Positions 1 to 13,800 of a DNA stretch of 64,000 nt are shown here, one piece after another. The notes under the pieces were generated by a model. It made no database searches. It worked only from the letters and a program-made list of their open reading frames with translations, and was not told where the DNA came from. Each line of letters opens with the position of its first letter. Positions within the stretch are counted from its first letter, which is position 1. Location of the stretch: contig NZ_JACHIR010000001.1 of the NCBI RefSeq assembly GCF_014203355.1, forward strand, positions 2,978,038-3,042,037, written 5' to 3'. The DNA is from Kutzneria kofuensis. Lineage in GTDB: Bacteria > Actinomycetota > Actinomycetes > Mycobacteriales > Pseudonocardiaceae. The position numbers and the translations under genes were made by a program.

Positions 1-1685
1 GTATCCGCCAGCGCCTCCGACACCCGCCGGTACGCCAGCAGACCGCCGTCCGGATCCGGCGTGTTCGCCAGCAGATCGAGCAGCACCGGCAGCAACGTCA
101 TCTGGATCGCCGCACGCCGCGAGACCCCGGACGTCAACGCCTCGATGTGCCTGAGCGCACCGTCCGGCGCCGTATACCCCAGCGCCGCGAGCCGAGCCGT
201 GGCCTCCTTCGTCGTCAGTCGCATCGCCTCGGTCGGCACCCGTGCGACGGCCTCCAGCAGCGGCCGATAAAAGAGCTTTTCGTGCAGGCGACGCACCCTG
301 TTGCCGTGCCGCCGGAACTCGGCCAGCAGCACGTCCGCCGCCGCCCGCCGGCCGTCCGGGTAGAGCCCCGCCGACCGCGCCAGCCAGCGCAGACCCGCGC
401 GATCATCGTCGGCCGGGAAGGTGTGCGTCCGCCGCAGCCGCTGCAACTGGAGCCGATGCTCCAGTGTCCGCAGGAACCGATACGACTCCGCCAACCCGGC
501 GGCATCGGCCCGCCCCACGTAGCCGCCCGAGCCCAACGCGGCGAGCGCCGCCATAGTCGTCGGCGACCGCAGCGCCTCGTCGGACCGGCCATGCACGAGC
601 TGCAGCAACTGGACCGCGAACTCCACGTCCCGCAGCCCGCCACGCCCCAGCTTCAGCTCCCGTTCGGCAAGTCCCTTCGGCACGTGGTCCTCGACCCGGC
701 GCCGCATCGCCTGGACGTCGACGACGAAGTTCTCCCGCCCGGCCGCCGTCCACACCATCGGCGCCAGCGCTTCGACATAGCGTCGGCCGACCTCCTCGTC
801 GCCAGCGACCGGCCGTGCCTTCAGCAACGCCTGGAACTCCCAGGTGCGGGCCCAGCGCTTGTAGTAGGCGATGTGGCCGTCCAGGGTCCGGACCAGGGCG
901 CCGGCCTTGCCCTCCGGCCGCAGCGCCGCGTCCACCTCGAAGCACGCCTCGCCTGCGATGCGCATCATCGAGCTTGCCAGCCGGGTCGCCGTCGGCAGGT
1001 CGTCGTCGTTGTCCGCGACGAACACCACGTCGACGTCACTGACGTAGTTCAGCTCCCGGCCGCCGCACTTGCCCATCGCGATCACCGCGAGCTTCGACGG
1101 CTTGCCGACCTGCCTCGCGGCCAGCGCCAGGGATGCCCGCAACGCGGCGATCGCCAGATCGGACAGCTGCTCCGCGACCTGCTCGTAGCCGGGCTCGGCA
1201 ATCTCCGGCTGCACGAGGTGCCCCAGATCGGCCGCCGCGATGTCGAGCAGCAGTCCCCGATACGCGCGGCGCAGCTGCCGAACGTCACCGGCCCCTTCCT
1301 CGACCGCACGCAGCAGATGCGCCGTGTAGTCCGCGTCCGGCGCGGTCTCCGAGCTCAGCCGCGCGCACTCGTCGGGATTCGCGATGAGGAAGTCGCCCAG
1401 CGCCGTCGATGAGCCCAGGGTGGCGATCAAGCGCCCACGAAACCCGCCGTCGGTGTTCAACGCCTCGGCGATGGCCGGCCACTGTTTGCCAGCGGCCTCC
1501 CGCAGCCGGTCCAGGCTTTGCAGCGCCAGGTCCGGATCGGGACTGCGCGACAAGGCGCCGAGCACCAGCTCGGCGCCTTCGACCGGACCTCCGCGCCACC
1601 AGCCGCCGGCGTGGAGGATCTCCTCGGCACGTGGATCGGTGAGCCCGAACCGGGCTGGCGAGGACATGGACCGTGGATCTGTCAT
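1..1685 (-). CDS. glnE: Bifunctional glutamine synthetase adenylyltransferase/deadenylylase, C-terminus beyond window
   Basis: GlnE reversibly adenylylates glutamine synthetase in response to nitrogen status. The visible 561 residues start at an ATG and cover the N-terminal nucleotidyltransferase half. The signature GxCGxRELxYxSDxD is at about residues 205-219, followed by the conserved GRGGLRDVEF segment. Family members are about 1000 residues, so the second catalytic half lies to the left of the window. A second in-frame ATG six codons downstream is an alternative start. In mycobacteria glnE sits directly beside glnA2; here an rRNA operon and several genes separate them. Family assignment is secure. 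Confidence 0.95.
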   Translation of the reverse strand, partial: MTDPRSMSSPARFGLTDPRAEEILHAGGWWRGGPVEGAELVLGALSRSPDPDLALQSLDRLREAAGKQWPAIAEALNTDGGFRGRLIATLGSSTALGDFLIANPDECARLSSETAPDADYTAHLLRAVEEGAGDVRQLRRAYRGLLLDIAAADLGHLVQPEIAEPGYEQVAEQLSDLAIAALRASLALAARQVGKPSKLAVIAMGKCGGRELNYVSDVDVVFVADNDDDLPTATRLASSMMRIAGEACFEVDAALRPEGKAGALVRTLDGHIAYYKRWARTWEFQALLKARPVAGDEEVGRRYVEALAPMVWTAAGRENFVVDVQAMRRRVEDHVPKGLAERELKLGRGGLRDVEFAVQLLQLVHGRSDEALRSPTTMAALAALGSGGYVGRADAAGLAESYRFLRTLEHRLQLQRLRRTHTFPADDDRAGLRWLARSAGLYPDGRRAAADVLLAEFRRHGNRVRRLHEKLFYRPLLEAVARVPTEAMRLTTKEATARLAALGYTAPDGALRHIEALTSGVSRRAAIQMTLLPVLLDLLANTPDPDGGLLAYRRVSEALAD

Positions 1686-1743
1686 GACGGGCCCAACCGT
1701 AGTCCCACCGGCCTGGTCACGGTCATTGTCGGGCCCGTCAGCG

Positions 1744-1968
1744 TCAGCGCGAGATGATCAGGAACAGCCCGTAGAGCACCACGGCGGAGCACGCCGCGAA
1801 GCACACGACCGCCAGCGTCAGGGCGCCGGCACCCGAGCCGCCCTGGGCCCGCGCGGCCACGCGCTGCGAGACGCCGCGGATGCCCGTGGCGAACAACGCC
1901 ACCACTGCGGCGACCGACACCAGGCCGACGATGAACACCTCGGCGAGCGCCGCCCAGTTCACGCTCAT
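1744..1968 (-). CDS. Small two-helix membrane protein coupled to Pit
   Basis: A 74-residue protein with two hydrophobic stretches, about residues 6-27 and 48-71, separated by a basic and glycine-rich loop. Its ATG overlaps the stop of the upstream phosphate transporter gene in an ATGA arrangement, which indicates translational coupling. I do not recognise a named domain. The coupling suggests an accessory membrane protein of the transporter, but that is inference. GC-rich third positions and the tight overlap support a real gene despite its size. Confidence 0.8.
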   Translation of the reverse strand: MSVNWAALAEVFIVGLVSVAAVVALFATGIRGVSQRVAARAQGGSGAGALTLAVVCFAACSAVVLYGLFLIISR

Positions 1969-3095
1969 GCCGCCACCTTCAGGGGCTCGAGCGGCAGCTC
2001 GTCGTTGACGACGCTGTCGGGAGTGACGGGCTTGCGGCGCGACGCCACGTAGATGCCCGCCGCGACGATGATGCCGACGGCGGCCACGATGACCACACCG
2101 GCGGTGCCGGTGCTGGCGATCGAGCTGGCCACGGCACCCACGACGGCGGCAGCGGGCAGCGTCAGCACCCACGCGAGGACCATGCGGCCCGCGGTGTTCC
2201 ACTGCACGTTCGACGCCCTTCGACCGAGCCCGCCGCCCAGGATGCCGCCGGACACCACGTGGGTCGTCGACAGTGCGAAGCCGAGGTGCGAGGACGTGAG
2301 AATGACCGCCGCGGCGCTGGTCTGCGCCGCGAAGCCCTGCGGCCCGTCGATGGTGGTGAGGCCCTTGCCCAGCGTGTGCGTGATGCGCCAGCCGCCGAAG
2401 TAGGTGCCGAGCGCGATCGCCGTGCCGGCGCTGATGATCACCCAGACCGGCGGGCCCGCATTGGCCGGCAGCGCGCCTGCGGTGATCAACGTCAGCGTGA
2501 TCACGCCCATCGTCTTCTGCGCGTCGTTGGTGCCGTGCGCGAGCGAGACCAGGCCGGCCGACACGATCTGGCCGATCCGGAAGCCCGACGACACGACCTT
2601 GCGGTCCGCGGTCCGCGTCAGCCGGTAGGTCAGGTAGGTGGCGCTCATCGCGATCAGACCGGCGATCACCGGCGAGGCGACGGCCGGGATCAGGACCTTC
2701 TCGACGACCTTGCCGAAGTGCACCGCGCTCGCGCCCGAGGCGATCCAGGTGGCGCCGATCAGGCCGCCGAACAACGCGTGCGATGAGCTGGACGGCAGGC
2801 CGACCAGCCAGGTCAGGAGATTCCAGACGATGGCGCCGACAAGTCCGGCGAACACCACGGCCGGAGTGATCTTGAGGTCGTCCACGATGCCGCCCGAGAT
2901 GGTCTTGGCGACCTCTACGGAGAGGAAAGCGCCGACCAGGTTCAGCACTGCGGACATGGCGACGGCGACTCGTGGTCGCAATGCGCCGGTCGCGATCGAG
3001 GTGGCCATCGCGTTGGCCGTGTCATGGAAACCGTTGGTGAAATCGAAGGCCAGAGCCGTCAGCACAACAACGGCGACCAGTAGGGGGACGTCCAC
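1965..3095 (-). CDS. pit: Inorganic phosphate transporter, Pit family
   Basis: Low-affinity phosphate (metal-phosphate:H+) symporter of the PHO4/Pit family; an integral inner-membrane protein of about 376 residues, slightly short for the family. The duplicated signature is clear: GFHDTANAMATS at residues 22-33 in the first half and GTNDAQKTMG at 188-197 in the second, with PSSSSHALFGG at 101-111. A GTG start is chosen because the GGAGG ribosome site lies 6 nt upstream. An in-frame TTG one codon earlier is only 3 nt from that site. It is followed by a coupled small membrane protein. Confidence 0.93.
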   Translation of the reverse strand: MDVPLLVAVVVLTALAFDFTNGFHDTANAMATSIATGALRPRVAVAMSAVLNLVGAFLSVEVAKTISGGIVDDLKITPAVVFAGLVGAIVWNLLTWLVGLPSSSSHALFGGLIGATWIASGASAVHFGKVVEKVLIPAVASPVIAGLIAMSATYLTYRLTRTADRKVVSSGFRIGQIVSAGLVSLAHGTNDAQKTMGVITLTLITAGALPANAGPPVWVIISAGTAIALGTYFGGWRITHTLGKGLTTIDGPQGFAAQTSAAAVILTSSHLGFALSTTHVVSGGILGGGLGRRASNVQWNTAGRMVLAWVLTLPAAAVVGAVASSIASTGTAGVVIVAAVGIIVAAGIYVASRRKPVTPDSVVNDELPLEPLKVAA

Positions 3096-3122
3096 CAAAA
3101 TCCTCCGGCGGTGGGCAACTAC

Positions 3123-3158
3123 GTGTAGAACGCTACCCCACGTCGGATGGGGTGACAG
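3123..3158 (-). promoter_or_regulatory. Candidate promoter of pit
   Basis: On the minus strand, CTGTCA (3153-3158) and TAGCGT (3130-3135) are separated by 17 nt, with the inferred start about 28 nt before the pit GTG. The spacer contains a CCCCA...TGGGG inverted repeat. The -35 hexamer is weak, so this is a sequence-only suggestion. Confidence 0.35.
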
Positions 3159-3205
3159 ACCCCCGTGTGGGCGTCATGCCGCGAACGTACAGTGACGACG
3201 CGTTA

Positions 3206-3958
3206 TCACACCAGTGGCAGCGTTCTGGAACTTCCCAGCGCCGGCTCAAGCTCCCCGGTGCTGAGCTGCACGAACCGCTGCGCAAACGGTTGCCATACCT
3301 CGGACAGCGTGACATGCGCCTCCGCGAGGTTGTCCGGTTCGAGCTGGCCAGGCCGTGCGAGGGCCGCCTCTTCGGGCGCGAGCTCCGCCCACTTCAAGAC
3401 GATTTCCGGCGTCGTCTCGATATGAAATTGCACGCCGTAGGCCACCGAACCGACGCGGAATGCCTGATTCGGGTAACGCGGTGACGATGCCAGCAGTTCG
3501 GCACCGGGCGGCAACAGCGCGATCTCGTCGTGGTGGAACTGGAGCACATCCGGCGTCAACGGCAGCTCCGCGAACAACGGATCCCGCGCCGCGGTGTCCC
3601 GCTTGGCCACCAACAGCACCCCGACCTCCGGGCCCTGACCGCCACGCCGCACCTGGCCGCCGGTCGCCACCGCCAACAACTGCGCCCCCAGGCACACCGC
3701 CAGAGTCGGCATCTTCGTCGCCACCGCCTTCGACAGCAGCAGCCGCACGTCCGCCAGCCACGGGTACTCGCTGTCGTCGAGCGCGCCCATTTCTCCACCG
3801 AGGCAGACGAGGCCCTGGTAGCCGTCGAGCGCCGGCAACGGCTCTCGCGACGGCGCCACGATGTCGAGCTCGGCGCCAGCGGCCGTGAGCCATTCCCCGA
3901 GACGGCCCACCGGATCGGCATCGGAGGGCTGAACCACGAGCAGGCGAGGCAGAGTCAC
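3206..3958 (-). CDS. Type 1 glutamine amidotransferase (GMP synthase-like)
   Basis: A 250-residue class I GATase-fold protein. The nucleophile elbow AVCLGAQLLA places the catalytic Cys at residue 89, and VQFHIETTPE supplies His179 and Glu181, so the triad is complete. It stands alone, with no fused synthetase domain, as in the standalone GMP-synthase-like amidotransferases found in many actinobacteria. These generally lack a proven substrate. The start is GTG; a slightly upstream ATG runs into a stop after two codons. It is separated from pit by 110 bp and is probably its own unit. Confidence 0.88.
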   Translation of the reverse strand: MTLPRLLVVQPSDADPVGRLGEWLTAAGAELDIVAPSREPLPALDGYQGLVCLGGEMGALDDSEYPWLADVRLLLSKAVATKMPTLAVCLGAQLLAVATGGQVRRGGQGPEVGVLLVAKRDTAARDPLFAELPLTPDVLQFHHDEIALLPPGAELLASSPRYPNQAFRVGSVAYGVQFHIETTPEIVLKWAELAPEEAALARPGQLEPDNLAEAHVTLSEVWQPFAQRFVQLSTGELEPALGSSRTLPLV

Positions 3959-4282
3959 GCCATGAGCCTAATCCCGGTCCCGCTGCCGCCAAGACCGCGG
4001 CCGGCCGGCTGGCCGCACGCCACGGCGGCACTATCGCCGGCCGGGCTGGACTCCCTTGTGCGCCGGCGAGACCACGGCTGGCCCGATGGCCGAGCGCCTC
4101 TGCTCAAGTCTTATCCGGCTGGGCTGCCAAACAGGACCGCTCACCCGCTCGCCAACTCGTGCCGACCATCACGTCCGGCGCCGCAAGCCATCCCGCAAGC
4201 CACGTCAGCTTGCCCAGCCAAGGCCGGCGAAGCCGCACTGTGATGGCGGCGAGCCCTGACTGATCCCACCGGTGAGCCTCGC
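3959..4282. other. Intergenic region, nothing recognised
   Basis: The 324 bp between the GATase start and the GNAT stop presumably hold the GATase promoter. I see no convincing reading frame, RNA gene or strong hairpin. Confidence 0.5.
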
Positions 4283-5140
4283 TCAGCTCCGTGTGTCGAA
4301 GGCCAGCTCGACGTAGTCGGCGACGGGACGGAAGCCGATCCGGAGGTACACACCGTTCGAGGTCGGGTTGGCGAGGTCTGTGTAGAGCAGAACCTCCTTG
4401 GCGCCGGCTTGCCGAGCCCATCGCGCGGCCTCGGCAGTGACCGCCGCCGCGTAGCCGCGCTGTCGGTGCTCCGGCGGCGTGTAGACCGGTCCGATCCGAG
4501 AGGCGCCGGCGTTCGGCACCTTCGCGGCAGCGCTGCTCACCGGGACGCCATCGGCCTCCCAGATCACGTACCCGGCGCCCAGCGCCAACAGCCGCCGCAC
4601 ACCGGCCTCCGCATCGGCCATGGTGTCGCCACGGTAGGGAGACGCTTCGGTCGAGAAGCCGAGCCAATGCTCCGACAGCAGCGCCAGGTCGGCCTCCGTT
4701 CCGAGCCGGGCCTCGCCCTCGACCACTGGGACTGTCAGCTCGCCCAGGCGATAGAGCCGGAGATCAAGCACGGTCCGCACATCACAATCGGCCGCGGCCG
4801 CCCAAGCACCGGCGAAGGATTCCGCGACATCCCGCGGACCCATCACACTGCCCAGGCCGGGGTACCGCGCGTGCAGCTCGTCCACGAACGGACCCACATC
4901 CGTGACGTCGACTCCGCTCAGCGCCAGTGGCCACGGCGGGGTACATAGCGCCGCCCCACTCAGGGCGCCCTCGTCGTCATGCAAACTCACCAGCACCGGC
5001 GGCGCCGCATCGGGCTGCGGCGCGTCGCTAAGCGCATGGACGACGCTGAGCACGGTCGTGTGCCTGACCGGCTCGGCCTCGTACAGGTCTTTGGTCACCG
5101 CCCAGAAGTCGGTGACATCGTCATAGAACCTGACCTCCAT
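4283..5140 (-). CDS. GNAT family N-acetyltransferase
   Basis: A 285-residue acetyl-CoA-dependent acetyltransferase. The C-terminal half carries the acetyl-CoA binding motif A, IGPVYTPPEHRQRGYA (216-231), in the usual V-x-x-x-x-R-x-x-G-x-A arrangement, followed by a second beta strand and YLRIGFRP near the end. The N-terminal 130 residues resemble a degenerate second GNAT repeat. The substrate cannot be read from sequence. The gene ends 5' to an intergenic gap and starts just beyond the rRNA operon terminator, so readthrough from the rRNA operon should be limited. Confidence 0.85.
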   Translation of the reverse strand: MEVRFYDDVTDFWAVTKDLYEAEPVRHTTVLSVVHALSDAPQPDAAPPVLVSLHDDEGALSGAALCTPPWPLALSGVDVTDVGPFVDELHARYPGLGSVMGPRDVAESFAGAWAAAADCDVRTVLDLRLYRLGELTVPVVEGEARLGTEADLALLSEHWLGFSTEASPYRGDTMADAEAGVRRLLALGAGYVIWEADGVPVSSAAAKVPNAGASRIGPVYTPPEHRQRGYAAAVTAEAARWARQAGAKEVLLYTDLANPTSNGVYLRIGFRPVADYVELAFDTRS

Positions 5141-5202
5141 GAATCAACTGTGCCCAGCAGCAGGCCTACCCCGCGACCGGTTTTTGCCCTGAAACACGGG
5201 AA

Positions 5203-5236
5203 AGCCCCCTGTCTGCGAGATCGCAGACAGGGGGCT
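5203..5236 (-). terminator. rRNA operon terminator
   Basis: A perfect 16-bp stem (5203-5218 with 5221-5236) lies 11 nt past the 5S 3' end, with a nominal two-base loop that in RNA would open to a larger one. On the minus strand it is followed by TTTCCC. Its position and strength fit the intrinsic terminator of the rRNA operon. Confidence 0.9.
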
Positions 5237-5246
5237 CCCAAGTTAA

Positions 5247-5365
5247 GTTCGGCGGCGTCCTACTCTCCCACACCCTCACGAGTGCAGTACCATCGGCGCA
5301 GGAGGGCTTAGCTTCCGGGTTCGGAATGGGACCGGGCGTTTCCCCTCCGCCAACACCACCGAAAC
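5247..5365 (-). rRNA. rrf: 5S ribosomal RNA
   Basis: About 119 nt, from GTTTCGGTGGT at the 5' end to GCCGCCGAAC at the 3' end; the two ends pair to form helix I. The internal CCCATTCCGAACCCGGAAG is the conserved loop B/C region. It is the last gene of the rRNA operon. Ends are placed from helix I and may be off by one or two bases. Confidence 0.93.
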
Positions 5366-5436
5366 ACTATGAAAGAATCCCACAGCCAAGACCCAGAACC
5401 CATCACAGGTCCCAGCCCTCGCTGGTTGGTTCCTTC

Positions 5437-5467
5437 AGAACCACACAGTGGATGCGAAGCGTCTTTG
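5437..5467 (-). other. 3' arm of the 23S rRNA processing stem
   Basis: Minus-strand transcript just after the 23S 3' end reads CAAAGACGCTTCGCATCCAC and then TGTGTGGTTC. It is complementary, with few mismatches, to GAACTACACAGTGGATGCG and following bases just before the 23S 5' end (8581-8612). The two arms would form the long RNase III-type stem that releases pre-23S rRNA. Confidence 0.75.
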
Positions 5468-5472
5468 TAAAC

Positions 5473-8577
<3,105 letters not shown>

Positions 8578-8578
8578 C

Positions 8579-10449
<1,871 letters not shown>

Positions 10450-10550
10450 AGGATTGTGTTTGATCGAGACTAGTACAAACTGGCAATCAAACCAGTTATA
10501 ACCATCTCAAAGGAACCCACTAAGGGGTTATTCATTGTTACTGGCTATTA

Positions 10551-10578
10551 CAGTACGCTGTTGAGTTCTCAAAGAACA
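10551..10578 (-). promoter_or_regulatory. 16S processing-stem 5' arm and boxA-like antitermination element
   Basis: On the minus strand, TGTTCTTTGAGAACTCAAC (10560-10578) is the element commonly found in actinobacterial rRNA leaders. It recurs in the 16S-23S spacer as GTTCTTTGAGAAC. It runs straight into CAACAGCGTACTG (10551-10563), which pairs with the spacer after 16S. Confidence 0.65.
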
Positions 10579-10636
10579 CACGCACACCATCTCGCACCGC
10601 AGTGAAGCGGGTTGATCCGGGGCTTTGGTGTTTCAA

Positions 10637-10665
10637 AGCTTAGCCGGTCCGTTCTCACCAAGCAA
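10637..10665 (-). promoter_or_regulatory. rRNA promoter P2 candidate
   Basis: Minus-strand TTGCTT (10660-10665) and TAAGCT (10637-10642) are spaced 17 nt apart, about 190 nt upstream of 16S. Spacing and position fit a sigma-A-type rRNA promoter. Confidence 0.55.
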
Positions 10666-10826
10666 ATCGGCTCTGAGAGTCGAAATTCTGGGTTTCAGGC
10701 CCGGCGGTCGCACACTCTACCACGTTCACACGGGAGCTTGTTTCGCGACCTAGGATCTTGGTGTCTTCGCTCGTCCTCGCCGGCCCTTGCGGTCCGGGGC
10801 GAGTCCGTGTTGCGCTGACAGAGAGA

Positions 10827-10855
10827 AAGTTACTCAGGTCGATCACCAAAGTCAA
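10827..10855 (-). promoter_or_regulatory. rRNA promoter P1 candidate
   Basis: Minus-strand TTGACT (10850-10855) and TAACTT (10827-10832) have exactly 17 nt between them. The -35 lies only about 32 nt after the stop codon of the preceding co-directional gene, so any upstream activator site would overlap that coding region. Confidence 0.65.
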
Positions 10856-10886
10856 ATCGCCTGGTCAGCGCGGTTAACAGCCGGCA

Positions 10887-13800
10887 TCAGACCCCTTTGC
10901 CGCGCGGCCGCAGCCACAGCGTCGAGCTTCGCGAGTCGCCGGTTGCCTCCAGCACTTCCTCCGGACTGGCGATGCGCTGTTGGTCCACCGGCACCAGGTC
11001 GTAGCCCCAAGTGCGGAACTCTCGAAGCACGGTGATCGGGTCGTCGCCGAGGTCGGTGATCGCCGACGGCGAGAACGCGCACAGCACGTGCGGACGATCC
11101 CTACGCAGCAGCCGCACGAGACCGCCGAGAGCGCGATGCTCGCGCCCCGGCGCATCCACCTTCACCACCGACAAGCGCATCCCCGACAGGCTCGGGATGC
11201 TCTCCAGCTCCTTGTCCAAGCGCACGCCACGAACCGATCCGCCCAGCTCGGCCGGCTTGTTCTCGTCCATCGGCTCGAGGACCGGCGCGTTGGCGAACTG
11301 CACCGAGCCAGCCGGCAGCTGGTTCTGCGCCGGCGAAGCCGCGGCATGCACGGGCGGCCCCGGGTTCGGTCGGACCGCCACCCCACCGGTCAGCGTCGGC
11401 TCGGCGAGCAGGTCCGTCGCCTGGTCCCACGCCGCCCCTTCGACGACAACCAGTCGCTCCGCGATCTGCGGCGACAGGTTCACGCTGACGTTGTGCCTGA
11501 GCAGTCGCCGCACCGAGTCGCACGGCTCGACAGCGACGACCGCACCGCTGGCGCCGAGCAGGCTCAGCACCCTGATCGTGTGATATCCGACATGGGCGCC
11601 GATGTCGACGAAGACGCCGTCCGGCTCGACCAGCGAGTCGATCAGGCCCGACAGTTCCGGCTCCCACACGCCGTTGCTCGACAGCAATGGCAACATGAGC
11701 GCGTCCTCCGACGGAAGCCTGAGCAGGCCCACGTCACAGAGCACGAGCGAACTCGACACTCCTTCGACCGTTCCGCCGTGCCGTTCGTGCTCGCGTACGA
11801 CGACCCGCCGCAGCGCATCGGACGTGTGCAGCGCCTGGTCCGCGGCGCGGAGTCCGGATTCGAGCCGGCCGTCGCGCTCGCGCAGGCTCTCCGCGACCTT
11901 CGACTCAAGTGCGTCGATGCGATCGAGTGTCTTGTCGAGCATCAATGTGAGGCGGTCGAGGCGATCGGCGAGCGTGTCCAGCTGCTTCGTCCGCTTGGCC
12001 GCCTCGCCGACGAGCGCGTCTTCCAGCTCACGCAGTCGACGCCCCTGACCTGCGAGATCAGCGCTGACCCGCACCACACCGTCGTCGGTGGAGACGAGTT
12101 GATCGCCGAGCTGGGAGTGCCTGTCGATGAGCCGCTCGAAGTCGGCTCGGAGACTCTCCAACTCGACGAGACCGCCGACCTCGCGGATCTCGTCCTGCCG
12201 GCGGAGCAGTTCGCCGGCGGTGCGCTCCATGCCGTCGAGGACCGTGCCGAGAACGTCACGAAGGTGGTTGTCGTAGTGGTTCAGGACACGAAGCACGCCC
12301 TTGCGCAGCGCCGGCGCCATCGGCATCCGGCTCGCGACGTCGACGTCCGGCTGGCGGAGCAGCGCGTGCTTCGCGGAGTGCAGCGGGCCGAGCGGATCGG
12401 TGTCGTTGCCGCTGCGTGATGCCGAACGTCGCGCCCGCCACGTGCGGTATGCGTGTTCGACCCGTTCCTTCAGCTGGTCGGCGACCTTCGGCAGGGAGTA
12501 GGCGCGCAGCAGATGCCAGCGGCCGGTTCGCGACAGACGATCGGCGACCTCTGGATCGTCGGCGACTTCGCGAAGCAGCTTCGACGCCACTTCGATGTCC
12601 GGTTCGGTGCCGCCGTGATGGCACGGCACGAGCACAGCGGTGTCCTCGTCGAACAGCTCCGTGACAACACCGTGCGCGCTGGCGATCACCGGCACGCCGC
12701 GGGCCGCCGCCTCCGTGAGACCCCACGCGAGCAGGTCGGATCCGCCGCCGCGGTGCAGCGACAGCGCCCAGTCGGCGGCGTCCAGCAGGAACGGCAGGCT
12801 GATGGGGTCTTCCACGAGCCGAATCCGAGGATCCGTCGCGGTCGCGAGCCGGAGACGTTCGGCCGCCTCCGGGTGCTCGGCCGATCCGGAGACGGCGAGC
12901 AGCAGGAGGACGTCCTGCCGATCCGGGAACGCGGCGAGGAACGCCGACACCGAGCCGAGCGCGTTGCCGACGCGTTCGGCGGCGTGATCGACAACCGTGG
13001 CGAAGACCACTTCGTCGCCGATGTTGTGCGCCGACCTCGACGCGGCCCGTGCCGCCTCTTCGCGTGCAGGACGGTCGAGAACCGGGAGGGTGATCGCCCT
13101 CACCGGAACGCTGACCGTCTGCTCGAGGGCGGCACGGGTGGTCTCCGAGGTGACCCACACCTCATTCACGTCCGCCGGGCCGCCGACCGGCCCGGGGCCG
13201 GTTCGGACGGCGACGACGTACCGCTCGGCCGGAGCCGAAGCTTCGTCATCACAGAGCAGAACGACCGGGTAGCCGGGTTCGGTCGCCGCAGGCAGACCCG
13301 AGGAGCGGGCCGAAGCTGCGACGAGGTCGGCGACCCAGCCGCTGCCGAGCACGGAGACGCCGAGCTGCTCGAGCAGCGTGGTCTCGCCGCCGGGTCGTTT
13401 CGGTACCGCGTCGAGGTGGATCCGGCCGCTCGCGACGCCAGGTCCGGCGCACCACTCGCGGAACGCCTGGCTGTCGGCGCCGAACGGCTCCGCGAACTGG
13501 CCACGGAGGGCTGGGTCGTCCTGCCAGACCGCGAGGGCCCATCGGGTGGAGCCGGGCAGACCGTCAACGGGTTCCGCCGCCCATTCGATGAACTCGGCCT
13601 GGGCGGTGCCGAACGCCGGCGCCGGTGGACGCTCGCCGGCGCGATCGGCTGCGAGCAGCGCTCGGCGGTACTCCGCGCGGAGCCCGGTGGGCAGGCTCGT
13701 GCCGTCGGCAAGCTGCCCGAAGCCGTATTCGGCACGCTCCTGGCCGAGGCCATGTCGTACCAGCTCGTTGCGATAGCTCGTGCAGAGCTCGGCGAGGAGC

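Larger units (their letters stand above)
10450..10886 (-). other. rRNA leader and promoter region
   Basis: The 437 bp between the FkbM-type gene stop and 16S hold at least two promoter-like sequences, a boxA-like element and the 5' arm of the 16S processing stem. A possible extra -10 (TAGAGT) lies near 10715, without a convincing -35. No protein gene is seen. Confidence 0.7.
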
